From assembly GCA_009760855.2 (NCBI GenBank), contig WPIO01000045.1, forward strand, positions 1,287,501 through 1,351,500: a stretch of DNA of 64,000 bases. Reading direction: 5' to 3'. The notes under the pieces were generated by a model. That model was not told the origin of the DNA and made no database searches. It saw nothing but the letters and a program-made list of their open reading frames with translations. The translations under genes were made by a program, and so were the position numbers. Of the stretch, positions 22,052 through 33,200 are shown piece by piece. Positions within the stretch are counted from its first letter, which is position 1, and each line of letters begins with the position of its first letter. The DNA comes from Cristatella mucedo. Lineage: Eukaryota > Bryozoa > Phylactolaemata > Cristatellidae.

Positions 22052-23245
22052 ATCCTGTGCGAAGGAGATTGATAGTTCGCGATTCGTCAGTTCGTACAGT
22101 CAGCTGCAGCAAAGCATTATCGAGTGCATTACCTGTGCCAGAGCACAAAGTTCTCTTTTTACCCATTAAAACGCTCCTGGTAGAAGTAAAAACTAGAAGC
22201 GCCTGAGCCCGGACGCTGACGACAAGGTTCAGACCAGCTAGATACGATTTCCGAATGGCTAGCGTTCTACTGGCAGGATGGGGGAGCTTATGAGGGTGCG
22301 TCTCCCGAATTAAAATCATTTTCGACAAACGACAGAGCAGGCAGGTATGGGTGTCAGTCCTTGCACTGGCATGACAGATGCTAGCGAAGCTAGTGCATGA
22401 AGCGCAGGAAACGGTCGTAAAAGCCACGAAAAACTATATAGGTGTGCCGAAAATAGCAGAATATTAACGTAGCGAACACTGCTTACACCTTGCTAAAAAA
22501 AGACTGTGACGTTAAATGTACAGCCATATTATATTCCATAGCCACAGAGCAGCTACATGTGCACAGCACCAGCCACGTAACTATACCTTTGACTTGATTC
22601 CTTAATTTGGCCCAGTGGTGCTGGCCATTAACGACAGAGGTCATCAAGGCGGATGTATTTGACATCGTGGGCTGGCGCCTCGTGGCTTATGTGAATAAAG
22701 ACTCTGCTCTCTTAGGGGGGCTACACAAATTAATAATATTTACATAATGTTCTTTAATATTCTCTAAACCATAGAGGACTACACAACCGATTTCTAATGA
22801 TTATATAACTCAGGAGCTGCTAATAATCTCTTGCTCTTTTGTAGTAATGCGGCTGATTTAGGATGCCGACATGTCACTGCCCCTCCTTAAATGTAGGCTA
22901 CTATTGGCACAGATAATTAAAGAAGCTCTGGACTACCGGCAACGGTAGATGTTAACTTTTGGCATCACTATCTCGGCAGGCTTCGACGTACAAATAATTT
23001 CCTATTGAGGATTTTCACGTGCCTTCTTCACGTCAGTTGCTGTAACTGTCTTGTTTCCATCTTCATTGCCGACAGCTGTCAGATCGTCGAATTGCCCTTC
23101 ACTGTGTCTTCTAAACCTTTTTCCAAGACGTTCTGATCAAAGTACTTTGCTTGGCTTTACACAGCCTAACAACGTTAGCCTCAACTCGAACTCATGAATT
23201 TACCTAAACAATTCTCAAAACTAGAAGACGATTAGCGTACACACA
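22052..23245. other. No recognised gene
   Basis: No domain, repeat family or splice-paired exon seen. Confidence 0.4.
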
Positions 23246-23249
23246 AAAT

Positions 23250-23620
23250 AAGGAGGAGTAAACCTCTAGACCTCTGTTGTGCAAGAGATAGCAACTTTTC
23301 CTGCTCATTCTTTGGAGACCGTCTATGCCTTTAGTTTCTATGCTCCCAAAGCCCAGAACTACCTCCCGATTTTTGTCCCGACACCTCTGGCTTGACACTT
23401 GAAAGAAGCTAAGAACCCAGGTCATTCTCACAGTATTTTTCTCATCCATACGACTTGTCTTTTGCATGCTTATTTATTCTGAAAAATGTGCATGTCATAA
23501 AAATGAAAATGTGCATGTTATAAATAGCCGATCGAATTCTTCAAAAGCAGCATTTGTAATGTGCCTCGAGAGCGATTAAGTTCTCTTATGTTCCTATGCA
23601 ATATCTTGCTATTATTATCT
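23250..23620 (+). mobile_element. LINE family A, 3' fragment
   Basis: Contains TTTGGAGACCGTCTATGCC and TATGCTCCCAAAGCCCAGAA (the [13 protein letters not shown] coding block of family A), then the tail GTGCCTCGAGAGCGATTAAG with GTTCTCTTATG and TATTATT. Frames are broken. Confidence 0.65.
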
Positions 23621-24077
23621 GTGGCAATGTCTCATCAGTCCAGCCTTCGTCTAAAGTTCAATTAGACAGTCTTTGGGATGGCTTGAGAGCGCCAGCAGAT
23701 CCCTTTGCATAGCATACACTGACAGTCAAAATATCGAAATTCAGTAAAAAATAACAATACAGTGATAACAACTACAAATTCCAATCCTTTTACATTAACT
23801 ACATGCCGATTCAGCAATCACGGTCGTAATCGTACGATTTCTTTTGACATGTAGGTGTGCGGTGATCACCTTAAAGTATTCACCAAGTTCCTATCACAAT
23901 GAAATAATTGCAGAGCTAGCCAGCTAGACATCACGATCGTCGATCACAAGCTCATCAAGACAATGAAAATAAGAGTAGCAGTAAATACATAGGCAATAAA
24001 GCAAGCGATAAATTGTGAGATATAATAGCTGTCGTCTTTGTCGTCGTATACTATTGGCAATACATAATTAAATATAA

Positions 24078-24206
24078 TACTTAATTTGTGTAGCACCCTA
24101 AGAAAACTTGATCTCTATTGACGTGTTTCACATATACTGCAGATCTCGAACCCACGACCCTGGTTATTAAAGGCGAGCACCTTACCCTGGGCCAAAACAG
24201 GGCGGT
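24078..24206 (-). mobile_element. SINE family S1, diverged copy
   Basis: GAGCACCTTACCCTGGGCC, CTCGAACCCACGACC and AACTTGATCTCTATTGACG correspond to S1 read in reverse; many substitutions. Confidence 0.65.
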
Positions 24207-24408
24207 GCCTACTAAACTGTGAATTTCTGAGTGCTGCATCCAATCAAATCTTCGTTCTTTAGAACCTTACCTAGTAATCAAGCACATCGCATCTTTAACC
24301 TCTTTGCCAGCACGACTAATAAGATCAGATAATTCATTCCTTAGGCAAAAACACCAATGCTGGACTACTCTACCTCAGTAACATCGCCACTAGATTCATC
24401 TTCAATTG

Positions 24409-24546
24409 CCGAACTGGCTTGATCCAGCAGTTAAGGTGCTCGCCCCGGCTAAGGTCTGGCTGAGGTCGTGGGCTCGATCCCCGAAGCATATGTGAAGTGC
24501 CTGAATAGAGATTAAGTTCTCTTGGGGTGCTATACAAATGAATTAT
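24409..24546 (+). mobile_element. tRNA-derived SINE, family S1
   Basis: GCCGAACTGGCTTGATCCAG start, TTAAGGTGCTCGCCCC, AGGTCGTGGGCTCGATCCCC and the tail AATAGAGATTAAGTTCTCTT then ATACAAATGAATTATA. It shares that tail motif with LINE family A. Confidence 0.85.
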
Positions 24547-24551
24547 ATCTC

Positions 24552-25368
24552 ACGTAATGTCTTATAGCACCACAATGTCCACATTCAAGCTTGTAACTTG
24601 AGACCTCATCTTGGAAGTTCATCTCACAGTCAAAGAAGACTTATAACCTTCCAGATCCCATGCCCACTATTCTTATATGACGGTGTGTAGATCCGCTTCC
24701 GACATGCATAACTAACATATTAAATGTCCTTAGCTTCAGTTCTTGTACCTGAACCTTTTAAAAACTGCCTTTGTCAGGCTACTCATCAAGAAGACAACAC
24801 TAGACAAGGAAAACCTAAGCAACATCTGCCCAGACCCCAACTGCCATTCTTATCAAGGACACAGGGCCGGGCAGATCAGCTAACTCATACATCAAAATAG
24901 CAAACCTAGAAAGTAAATTTCACTCTGGTTTTAGAGCAATCACTCCACCGAGTCAGCATTGCTTCAGGTGCATAATGACCTTCTTAAGAATGCAGACGTA
25001 GGTAAAGTCTCTCTGCTTGTTTTTCTCAATCTTTCAGCAGCTTTTGATACTATTGATCGCCAAGTCCTTCTCGAGTGCCTCCCATCTCGCCTGGGCATCA
25101 CAGGCACAGCATTACAATGGTTCAGGTCCTATCTCAGTAGGAGACTTCAGAACTCTGATGTGAACTAAGAAAGATCATCCTAGAAACCACTGCAGTACGG
25201 TGTGCCTCAGGGCTCTGAGCTTGGTCTTCCTCTTTTCACAATTTATACTCTCCCTCTTGCAGATGTGACCGCCAAGTGCAATCTAGGCTTACATCTCCTT
25301 GCAGGTGACGTAAAGCTATATGTGTTTTAATCCCTCCTACTCTCCCAGCACGTCAAATTCTTAATTCT
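24552..25368 (+). mobile_element. LINE family A, reverse transcriptase fragment
   Basis: The + strand encodes [39 protein letters not shown] and GVPQGSELG, the fingers/palm blocks of CR1/L2-clade reverse transcriptases. Where active elements have YADD it reads LLAGDVKLY, so the catalytic site is lost; there are also stops. The element resumes at 26175 after an antisense insertion. Confidence 0.8.
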
Positions 25369-25382
25369 CATGATCAATATTA

Positions 25383-26150
25383 ATTAATAATATATTTTTA
25401 TAGCACCCTTAGAGAACTTAATCTCTTTCTGGGCATTTTATATTAGCTGCAAATGAAGCAGGATCGAGTGGCTAGTGGTAGAGTGCTCAAGGTCAACAAG
25501 CATAACATGGTTAGAGGTGACATGCAGTGTCAGCATGCAAATATGGTTAGTGGCAGTATGCACAGTGTCAGCAGCACAAGCACACGAAGGACGAATCACG
25601 TGGAACCACTAAATGCTCTGATAAATGCATGAGTCGTTATAGCTTCTTTTTAAATGTCGTCAAGTGGGGGGATGCCGTGATGCTAGTCGGAAGTGAGTTC
25701 CAGGCTTAGAGAGCATACAAACTAAAGGCAGGGTCTCAAAAAGATTTGAGGTTCATACGACGTGTAGCTAAACGATTTAATTCAAGAAAAGTAAGTGATA
25801 CACTGCTTAGCAGGGTGGGGAGTAGATCGGATAGGTAGGCTGGAGCCAAAAAAAGAAGGAACCTAAAAGTGAGTGACAGAACCTTGAAGTCGATGCGTTG
25901 ATGGGCTGGGAGCCAGTGCAGGTCGGAGAGAAGTGGTGTGATGTGGCAACTGCGCTGCTCACGACAAGCCTAGCTGCCGAGTTTTGCATCAACTGTAAGC
26001 ACCTGATTGCACTGATGGCCGGTAGACCAGCAAGCAGTGAGTTACAGAAGTCGAGGTGGGATGTCACAAATGCAGGGACCAATTTAGATGTAGTATCTTT
26101 GTCTAAACCTGGTTTCGGCAAACCTAGTGTAACTCAGACATTGAAAAACC
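25383..26150 (-). mobile_element. LINE family A 3' end inserted in antisense
   Basis: The - strand encodes [20 protein letters not shown] and [10 protein letters not shown], then the usual tail complement (AGAGAACTTAATCTCTTTCT) at the left with an AATAATATA terminus. It separates the two halves of the + strand copy (24552-25368 and 26175-26640), so it is a younger nested insertion. Confidence 0.8.
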
Positions 26151-26174
26151 TATCCCTATGAATCGACTCTAACA

Positions 26175-26640
26175 GCATCCTGCTGTAGCATCTGCACGAA
26201 ATCAAGGTGTCCTGTTCCAAAGTTACCCTCCACTACTACACACCACACCAACTCCACTGTCTGCCTATTTTTAGCTAAGTAAAATAGTAAAAATGCAGAC
26301 CTGCCTAGACAGGGATACTACATCAAAGCAGGTCAATACATTCGTGATATCCCGGCTCAACTTCTGTAACTAACTACTTGCAGATCTTCTGGCCAATGCA
26401 ATACAGCTCTTACAATTGTTTCAAAACTGAGCAGTCAGGCTTTTCTGTCGTGAGTATCACAGTTGCCATACTACGAAACTTCTCACCAATCTGCACTATC
26501 TACCAATTCAGCGGTGCATCTACTTTAAGGTTTTGTCACTCACTTTTAGGTCCCTTCATTCTCTGGCTCGAGCCTACCAATCAGAGCTACTCCACAATAA
26601 GGCTAGGCATCGTACTACCAGCTCTTCTGACTTAAGTCAT
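26175..26640 (+). mobile_element. LINE family A, continuation after nested insertion
   Basis: Begins near GCACGAAATCAAGGTGTCCT (family A block [11 protein letters not shown]), followed by CTGCCTATTTT and AGACCTGCCTAGACAGGGA (KIRACLDRD) and the ARLxCREC and LRFCHSLLGP blocks. Frame-broken. Confidence 0.7.
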
Positions 26641-26802
26641 TTAACTGCGACCCAAAACAACCTCAATTTTTTTAGAGATGCCTGTAGTTGATATGCTCCC
26701 AAAACTTGGAACTCATTTCCGACTGACATTTCGACATCCTCTACCATATATTGGTTTCCCATTTTTATTGCATGGAACTTCAACGATGGCCTACAACCGT
26801 GC

Positions 26803-26806
<4 letters not shown>

Positions 26807-26836
<30 letters not shown>

Positions 26837-26847
26837 CATACACATTT

Positions 26848-26878
<31 letters not shown>

Positions 26879-26897
26879 CAAACACACACACACACAT

Positions 26898-26946
<49 letters not shown>

Positions 26947-26947
26947 G
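26807..26947. repeat. (TA)n/(CA)n compound microsatellite
   Basis: Alternating TA tracts with two CA/CACACATA inserts. AT-rich and prone to cruciform extrusion. Confidence 0.95.
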
Positions 26948-26949
26948 GC

Positions 26950-28053
26950 AAACAGTTGATTCCTATATCACTGCTGCCAACATCAGCACCACCTTATCCT
27001 GTATTCTCACTCAGAGCAATAGCACTCGAAATAAACGATGTAGGTGCATAGTAATTCAGCCTGATGCTCGCAACTGCTAGCAGTGGCTGAGCCAGTATTT
27101 CCATATAGGAGGGCAAGATCTGCACACATGGGGGGGAGACCTGGAAGATTTTCATGTAAGTGGGGCTAGAGAACAATTAATGGAGCATCACACGTAAGTC
27201 AAAGTTTATTCGATGCAAACCCGTCGGTTGCTCGAGTGGAATTCAGACCTGATTTCGTAACTGGTGGCCGTGGGAGCCCAGGAATGGAGGGCAGCCAAGG
27301 GCACTGCCCCCTGGCTCCCCACTGACTGAAAGTGATACCCCCCTCAGCTATTGGGAGGGGGAGCACTTTTCCATAATTTGCTCAACTTTGAGACACCACT
27401 ACCCTGCAATTCGCTTATGTTTGATTAAGCACCAATCACTAAATTTGCTAAAGTTCAGTAGATTTTTCTGAATCCCAAATTTGGGCACAACCTGTAACCA
27501 ATTTAGCTCATAGAGCACTCGATTCCAAGAGCATTACTGGTTTACGCCTGTTCAGATCGAAAGTCATGCTTTGGGTACGATGCTTGCCGATATAGTTGCA
27601 AGCAGTAACGTTAGCAAATATGACTGCAAAGAGTCCTCAGCAATGACTCAACACTTCTGACTCCAAATGCTACTATAGCTGCTTCTAAACTAAAGTCTTT
27701 CTTCGCAAACGCAGCATGCGTAATGATGCTAGTCTTTGCGAAAGCTAATTGATACTGGTGGAGCTAACTCCTTGCAATCACAGCGAACGCTGAGGAGAAG
27801 TCACATAGACACATGAAAGTAGTGCGGTCCGCGACAGCTATTAAAAAACCCATACCACGGTCATGTCCTAATATAGAGCTGCATGTTCAAAGGCAACTGA
27901 AGGGCAACCGTAATTACGACATATCCCGTTCCTAACGATGATATAACTCACTAACCGCTAATAATATCTACGGCCCTCACAATCGGGCTCGGAGACGTTG
28001 CCCGAGTCTCATGAGTCTTTCTCACTCTGAGCTTGAAATTAACCATAGCCTAG
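26950..28053. other. No firmly recognised gene
   Basis: The 27060-27390 part is G-rich and includes GCAGTGGCTGAGCCAGTATT and GGCAGCCAAGGGCACTGCCC, suggestive of a DNA transposon end, but a matching partner end was not established. Confidence 0.35.
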
Positions 28054-28329
28054 AGCCGTCGCAAGAACGGCCCCGTATCAGACTTTAACCTCAAAGACAA
28101 ATGGCAACACCATCGCAACGTCATCAAAACGTGTGACAAGTGTCTCCACGTGTCCCCTGACGGACCCGTTAAAGTGGGTGGCCCTTTGGTCGACGCCAAT
28201 GCTCCGGCTAATCCAGGTCTCCGGCACGCAGATTGGCACTCTCGCATCGAACAATTGATCCGCCAACGAACGGAACAGCGATACCTGACGGCCGTCAAGG
28301 TGAACCGTTGCAATCAGCACATCGCATAG
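28054..28329 (+). CDS. Candidate 3' exon with Myb/TRF-like sequence
   Basis: After AACCATAGCCTAG the + strand opens in phase 0 with SRRKNGPVSDFNLKDKWQHH, runs through TCDKCLHVSPDGPV and ends at TAG (28327-28329). The NLKDKW motif resembles the third helix of telomere-repeat-binding Myb domains (LKD[KR]WR). The first two helices would be in an upstream exon that I did not find. The same DNA is open on the - strand, and the region is CpG-rich, so strand choice is uncertain. Confidence 0.3.
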   Translation, partial: SRRKNGPVSDFNLKDKWQHHRNVIKTCDKCLHVSPDGPVKVGGPLVDANAPANPGLRHADWHSRIEQLIRQRTEQRYLTAVKVNRCNQHIA

Positions 28330-28358
28330 CAAACGAGATGGCTAAAAGCGGCACTCAC

Positions 28359-28387
28359 CCCAACCCCCCCGGACCGCGCCCGGCCAT
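28359..28387 (-). CDS. Possible first coding exon of a - strand gene
   Basis: An ATG at 28387-28385 gives MAGRGPGGL followed directly by a consensus donor GTGAGT below 28359. The upstream 200 bases are CpG-rich, as expected at a promoter. It could be the 5' end of the gene whose last exons are at 21564-21025, but intermediate exons are not identified. Confidence 0.25.
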
Positions 28388-28389
28388 CG

Positions 28390-30210
28390 GCGGAAACCAG
28401 ACTAGCTTAGCTGCCCCTTTTTTATATTTTATTCGCTACAAGCTAACAGCATCCGATTTGGCGAGTCATTAACTAACTCCGTCGCTCGGCGAGCAGCGAA
28501 CGACGAGTGTCGCTGGCTACCAAGACACTCAATGCTGATAACGGGCGGGCTGTTTTGAGATAAAGAAAGGCGACGCGCGGCTCGAAGCGCTGGTATGGCA
28601 ATGCGCTAGCTAAGTAAACAATAGCTTTACGGTGCCTGAGCTATACAACTGCTCAAGACAATATTGCTGGTCAGCGATGGGTGAAACGCCAAGCGCTATT
28701 AAACAACAATGCAGAGACGCACCTGCGAATAGCCAAAGTACACAGTCATGCAATTAATTCCAAGTTTCAACAGCGGGTGAGCTCAAGGATCTCGGGCGGC
28801 CAAGAAATATTAAGTGACCACGGGACGCACCAAAACAAAACAAATCGAAAATCCAGCAAGACCGCGTGTAACTCGAGCTAGGGGAGGCGAGAAAGGGTGG
28901 TCATGTGACTTTATGTACTACGTTGCCATATTGGTACGAAAAGTTGTGCTGGCAAGCTGATTAACGTTGAGGTGCGTGGTTTTTGCGTCTGGAGCCTATG
29001 CCCCCATCTACGCCAGTCGGGAATTTAGTTGAAAAAAAAACATGTTTTTTTTCATTCAAGTAGTGCGTTCGTGTGAACTCTCTTGCGCGTTGCTTCCTCG
29101 GGTGGCTATGCTTGCACTTAGCACTGGCCTGCGGCTGTACCCGTCTGTTCAAGCTGCCGTAGTTTTTCCAGTCTGCTAGATTTGTGGGTTTGGCTGAGCT
29201 CGTGTTTATCTGTTGGTGTTTTGTTAGCCTGCTTTTGGCCGCCAGCTTTTCGTGTTGTCTTTCGTACTCGCCATGATTCTGCCACATGCACGACGAACGT
29301 GCTGAGCTTGTAGAAACTGTCCGGGCGTAGATCTGCCTACCGCTTGCTTGCATTTGGGTCTCAATTCGCTCGTCAGTTGATCTCTAGTTTTTTCCGGTGA
29401 AGCTCCTTTCGCGTTCTTTTCATATCTGTCTGTGAATGTATGCGCGACCGCTTCGCGTGGCTGAAGTATCCATCGCCGTTGCAGTTTGGATGATTGCTTC
29501 ACGTGTCAGTGCTTCGCTTTCACCGATATAGCGTTATGGCAGTTGCTCCTTTCTGTTGTACCAGCCTTTAGAATATTTAGACTAAGGTTTATTTGGTACG
29601 CTTAAAATCGTTCTGCAAAATATTGCTGCTTGGTATGGATTGAGGAGCTGACTCTGCCCGCATTGCTTGCTGCTGATGGGCCGGCTTCATTTCCCAATGT
29701 GGACGCCGAAGTTCATAGCATTTTCTGGCTAGAAAGAGATTTAGTTCTCTTGGTGTGCTTTACAAATTTCTATTATTGTTGTTAGTCGATAGATGCGATA
29801 TTGATGTTTGTCGTTTCGTAAGTGACAGCTAAGCCGCTATAAATTCGTTTCCCGTTGTGATCCTTGGCCATATTTTAATTGATAACAAAGTTTACTTCCC
29901 ACTAGGTTATTGTGCCCCGTTTTAACATCAATCTCGATCAGTCATATATGTGCAATAACTGTGCTCGGTACTTGTAGCATATCATGGTAATTTTTTAGCT
30001 GTTATTGACAAATAGTCGTCAGTTACTTTGCCTATCACGATTACTTTATGTGTGGTGCTGTGTCAGCGAATGACTAGGCTGCTACTTTCTACCTGAGTCG
30101 TGTCCTTGGGTGTATGCAGCGTGGCTTTAATTTCGGGCTTCACATCTGAATGGGCTCAGCCATGGTTTATTTACAGTTGCTGCATATTGTAGTCGAGAGG
30201 AGCAACTATC
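28390..30210. promoter_or_regulatory. CpG-richer intergenic region upstream of GIGYF
   Basis: Includes the CpG-containing stretches at 28450-28620 and 29080-29500 and should hold the GIGYF transcription start and 5' UTR. A short family A-like tail (CTAGAAAGAGATTTAGTTCT) is at 29729-29790. No TATA box or initiator could be assigned with confidence. If the - strand exon at 28359 is real, the area is a head-to-head promoter. Confidence 0.35.
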
Positions 30211-30242
30211 ATGGCAGACACTTTGAAATTTGGACCTGAGTG
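30211..30242 (+). CDS. Gigyf: GIGYF exon 1
   Basis: Encodes [11 protein letters not shown], like MAAETQTLNFGPEW of vertebrate GIGYF2. The Trp codon is split: TG here, G from exon 2. Donor is GTATGT. Intron 1 is 5.4 kb and full of transposon remnants. Confidence 0.9.
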
Positions 30243-33200
30243 GTATGTATTTAATTCAACTTACCGGCGTCTTTTCTGCCATTTAATATTCCTGCCCTAA
30301 GTAGCATCTATTGAAAGTACAGTGTGTGAAGCTCGTGAGCTTGCTGAGTTAATGCTGCATATACAGTCATCCCTCGCTACTTAGCGCTTCGACTTTCGTG
30401 GCTTCACTATATCGCGGTTTTTTGAAATATGTGTTTATTCATTAAAAAGTTGATAGAGATGGTGAAAATGATGCAGCAAGCGCTCGTTTGTCTTAATCAG
30501 TTATACACCCCTGTATTACAATTAAAATTACTGTACGTATGGAACGTGAAGCAGACGACGACGCACCCGTTAAAGATACTGCACCACCTGAGGACTCTCC
30601 TACTGAAGTCGGGCCTTCAGAGGAGCAGTAGCCTTGCTCTTCTTTGCTGTGCTGTACATCTCATCTTAATCGCTTCATCACCAAGCACACTATTTTTCAT
30701 AGCTTGGGTTTTGTGCGTAAGAATTGTGTGTGCAATTAAATGTACAATAATAACAAAACTATGTTTGTAACGTCTAATATATCGTATTTTTTATTTTGTC
30801 ATGTATTTGGTAATACGAGTGTAATAATGACTAAAGTGCCGTTATTTCACGTCGGGGGCTCTAATAATGTTTAAAAAACCCTATTTAGAGGGACATCAGG
30901 TCTTATATGCTTTAACTACGAAAATATTCGATTTATAAATAATCTTATATCTCGGAAATTCGCCTATCGGTAAGAGTCTGGAACGGATTTACTGCTGTAA
31001 ACGAGGGTCGACTGTGTATGGTATTTGCCACATGCTGCCACTAGTATGATTTCTATATTTTCTATTATAGCTATTGGATCGGTAGTCTCAGTGGGCAATC
31101 CCTACTTGTTGCATTGCGTATGATAGCATGCAATAGAACTGAATGTTTTTCCCGCCTGTCGAAAGAGTGCAAATGGCGATGGAAATTGATATATTGTATT
31201 CATATATTACTCTTACTAGATCACTTTCTAAGCACTTTACATAGTCCGGGAAACATGTAACTGGTGCTAGGGGGGCTAAGAATTAAGTTACCAGGTAGGT
31301 ACATATGAGCAAGAAAATTAAGGAACCGAAAAGTGAGTAGCAGGATGATGAAGTTGATACATTGTTTCGTAGAGAGCCATTGCTGGCCTAAGAAAAGTGA
31401 GGTTTAGTGGTGGCAGCTGTAGCATTATCACATACAAGTCTAGGAGCAGAGCACATCTGTTTGCAAATACCTATGGTTTGGTACTTTCTCCCCTAGTTGG
31501 GCAACGGCCGAGCAAGTGACAGAGAACTCGAGCTTCGGCCCAACAGGCACGAATGCGCTGCCTGCTGAGCCCGCACACACTCTTTCTCGTAAGTCCCCAT
31601 CAGCTACAATGCAGTCTTTTCCATCTACATCGATTAACTGCTCCTGTAACCAGATACCAGGGCCTCAACTGTTGTATTCTCCTTCTTTGTCGGTTCCATT
31701 CGTTGATACCTAGTAAGCACTTGCTCCACTCTTCTTATGTCGAAGTATTGGCTTAGCTGAGGATTCCTATTCTAGTTCTGCCATTTACTTTAGCTTTTCC
31801 TAACTAGACAAACAATGGAATCTCATTTTTCTTATACTGCCATCCCGCGAACTAATGCACCAGTTTCAGTTACGAGTGCCCTCAAGTCATGTGGACAATA
31901 AATGAGCTGTTCCATTCTTTTGCTAGAAGACCATCGGGGAAGAAGCTTTTGCTATGCATATCCTATAATAATAATAATCATAATAATACACTTGATAAAA
32001 AGAGAACAGTCTTTTTCTAGGCGCTTTGCATTCTAACTCACTTCCACAATTCTTATGACAGTTTCTCTCCTGCTGCCGACTCGAAAACATCATTTTTCAG
32101 CCGTTCGGTTCTGCCGTATCCATGCTACTCACTGACTCGACTGCCATCTAAAATAAATAAATAAATAAGATTCATTTACATAGCGCCCCAAGAGAACTTA
32201 ATCTCTATTCAGGCACTTCACATATGCCTCGGGGCTCGAGCCCACGACCTCAGTCAGATATTGGTCGGGGCGAGCACCTTAACCGCTAGACCAAACCAGC
32301 TCGGCAACAAAACCAGCCTCTTGAATGAGCTACACTTATCAGTTTCTCTTTGTTGCATTAAATAGTGCCAGGTGACTTCTATGTGCACACTAAAAAAAAG
32401 TCACGAACTTTCGATACTAAAATCATTCGCATCTTCCAAAGACCGAAACTTTGCCCACTCGATTTAGTTACAAATGTATCGTCGGATCACATGAGTAGGT
32501 AAACTATAAATGCAGAATGCAGTAGTTAAAACACATTCCATAGGATGTAACAAACGCCATTACAGATAAACACATAGTATTTATTTGACATACTGCCAGT
32601 CTGTGCTTCAATGCTGCGGTGACAAAAAATGAAGAAAACAGCTTTATACTTTAGGCCTAATATATTAAGGGGGTGGTTAATGTCGATGAGGGGGCATGTC
32701 AACCCGGAGGACATGACTCAAGCAAGCTGCTCTCGAGTATTTTTTGCTGGAGCTAGCCAAAAAAAATAGCACCGTTTTTTAGTCCCCACGAGAGAGGCTG
32801 CACTGTTTCCCGTTCAGCATCATTAAGCTTTGCTTTCTTTACCAGTTCCCGCTAGGGGTTGCTATCTTCATTCGATTGCTATGCGTGTGTGAACTTTAAG
32901 TACTTCACCTGCCTTGGAGTTGGCAGGAGGTCGTTATTTTTCTACTAAATGTAGTGACCCGCAAGCAGAGTATTTTGGTTTGACGTCCAGCTTGGTTGAC
33001 AAGCAATAACGTGAATACATTCTTATTTGGTGGTGATGCAGTGACCCAGCCGCTCGCCTGATTTGAACCCCATAGAAAGACTATGGAGCAATACCGACAA
33101 GTGGTTGAGGTGTTCGGCCTACACCAGTAGCTGACCTTTTCAGTACACTCGGGGGCTCAGTTAAATATGCTGCAGCAGAACAGTCGATGAACCGTATGGC

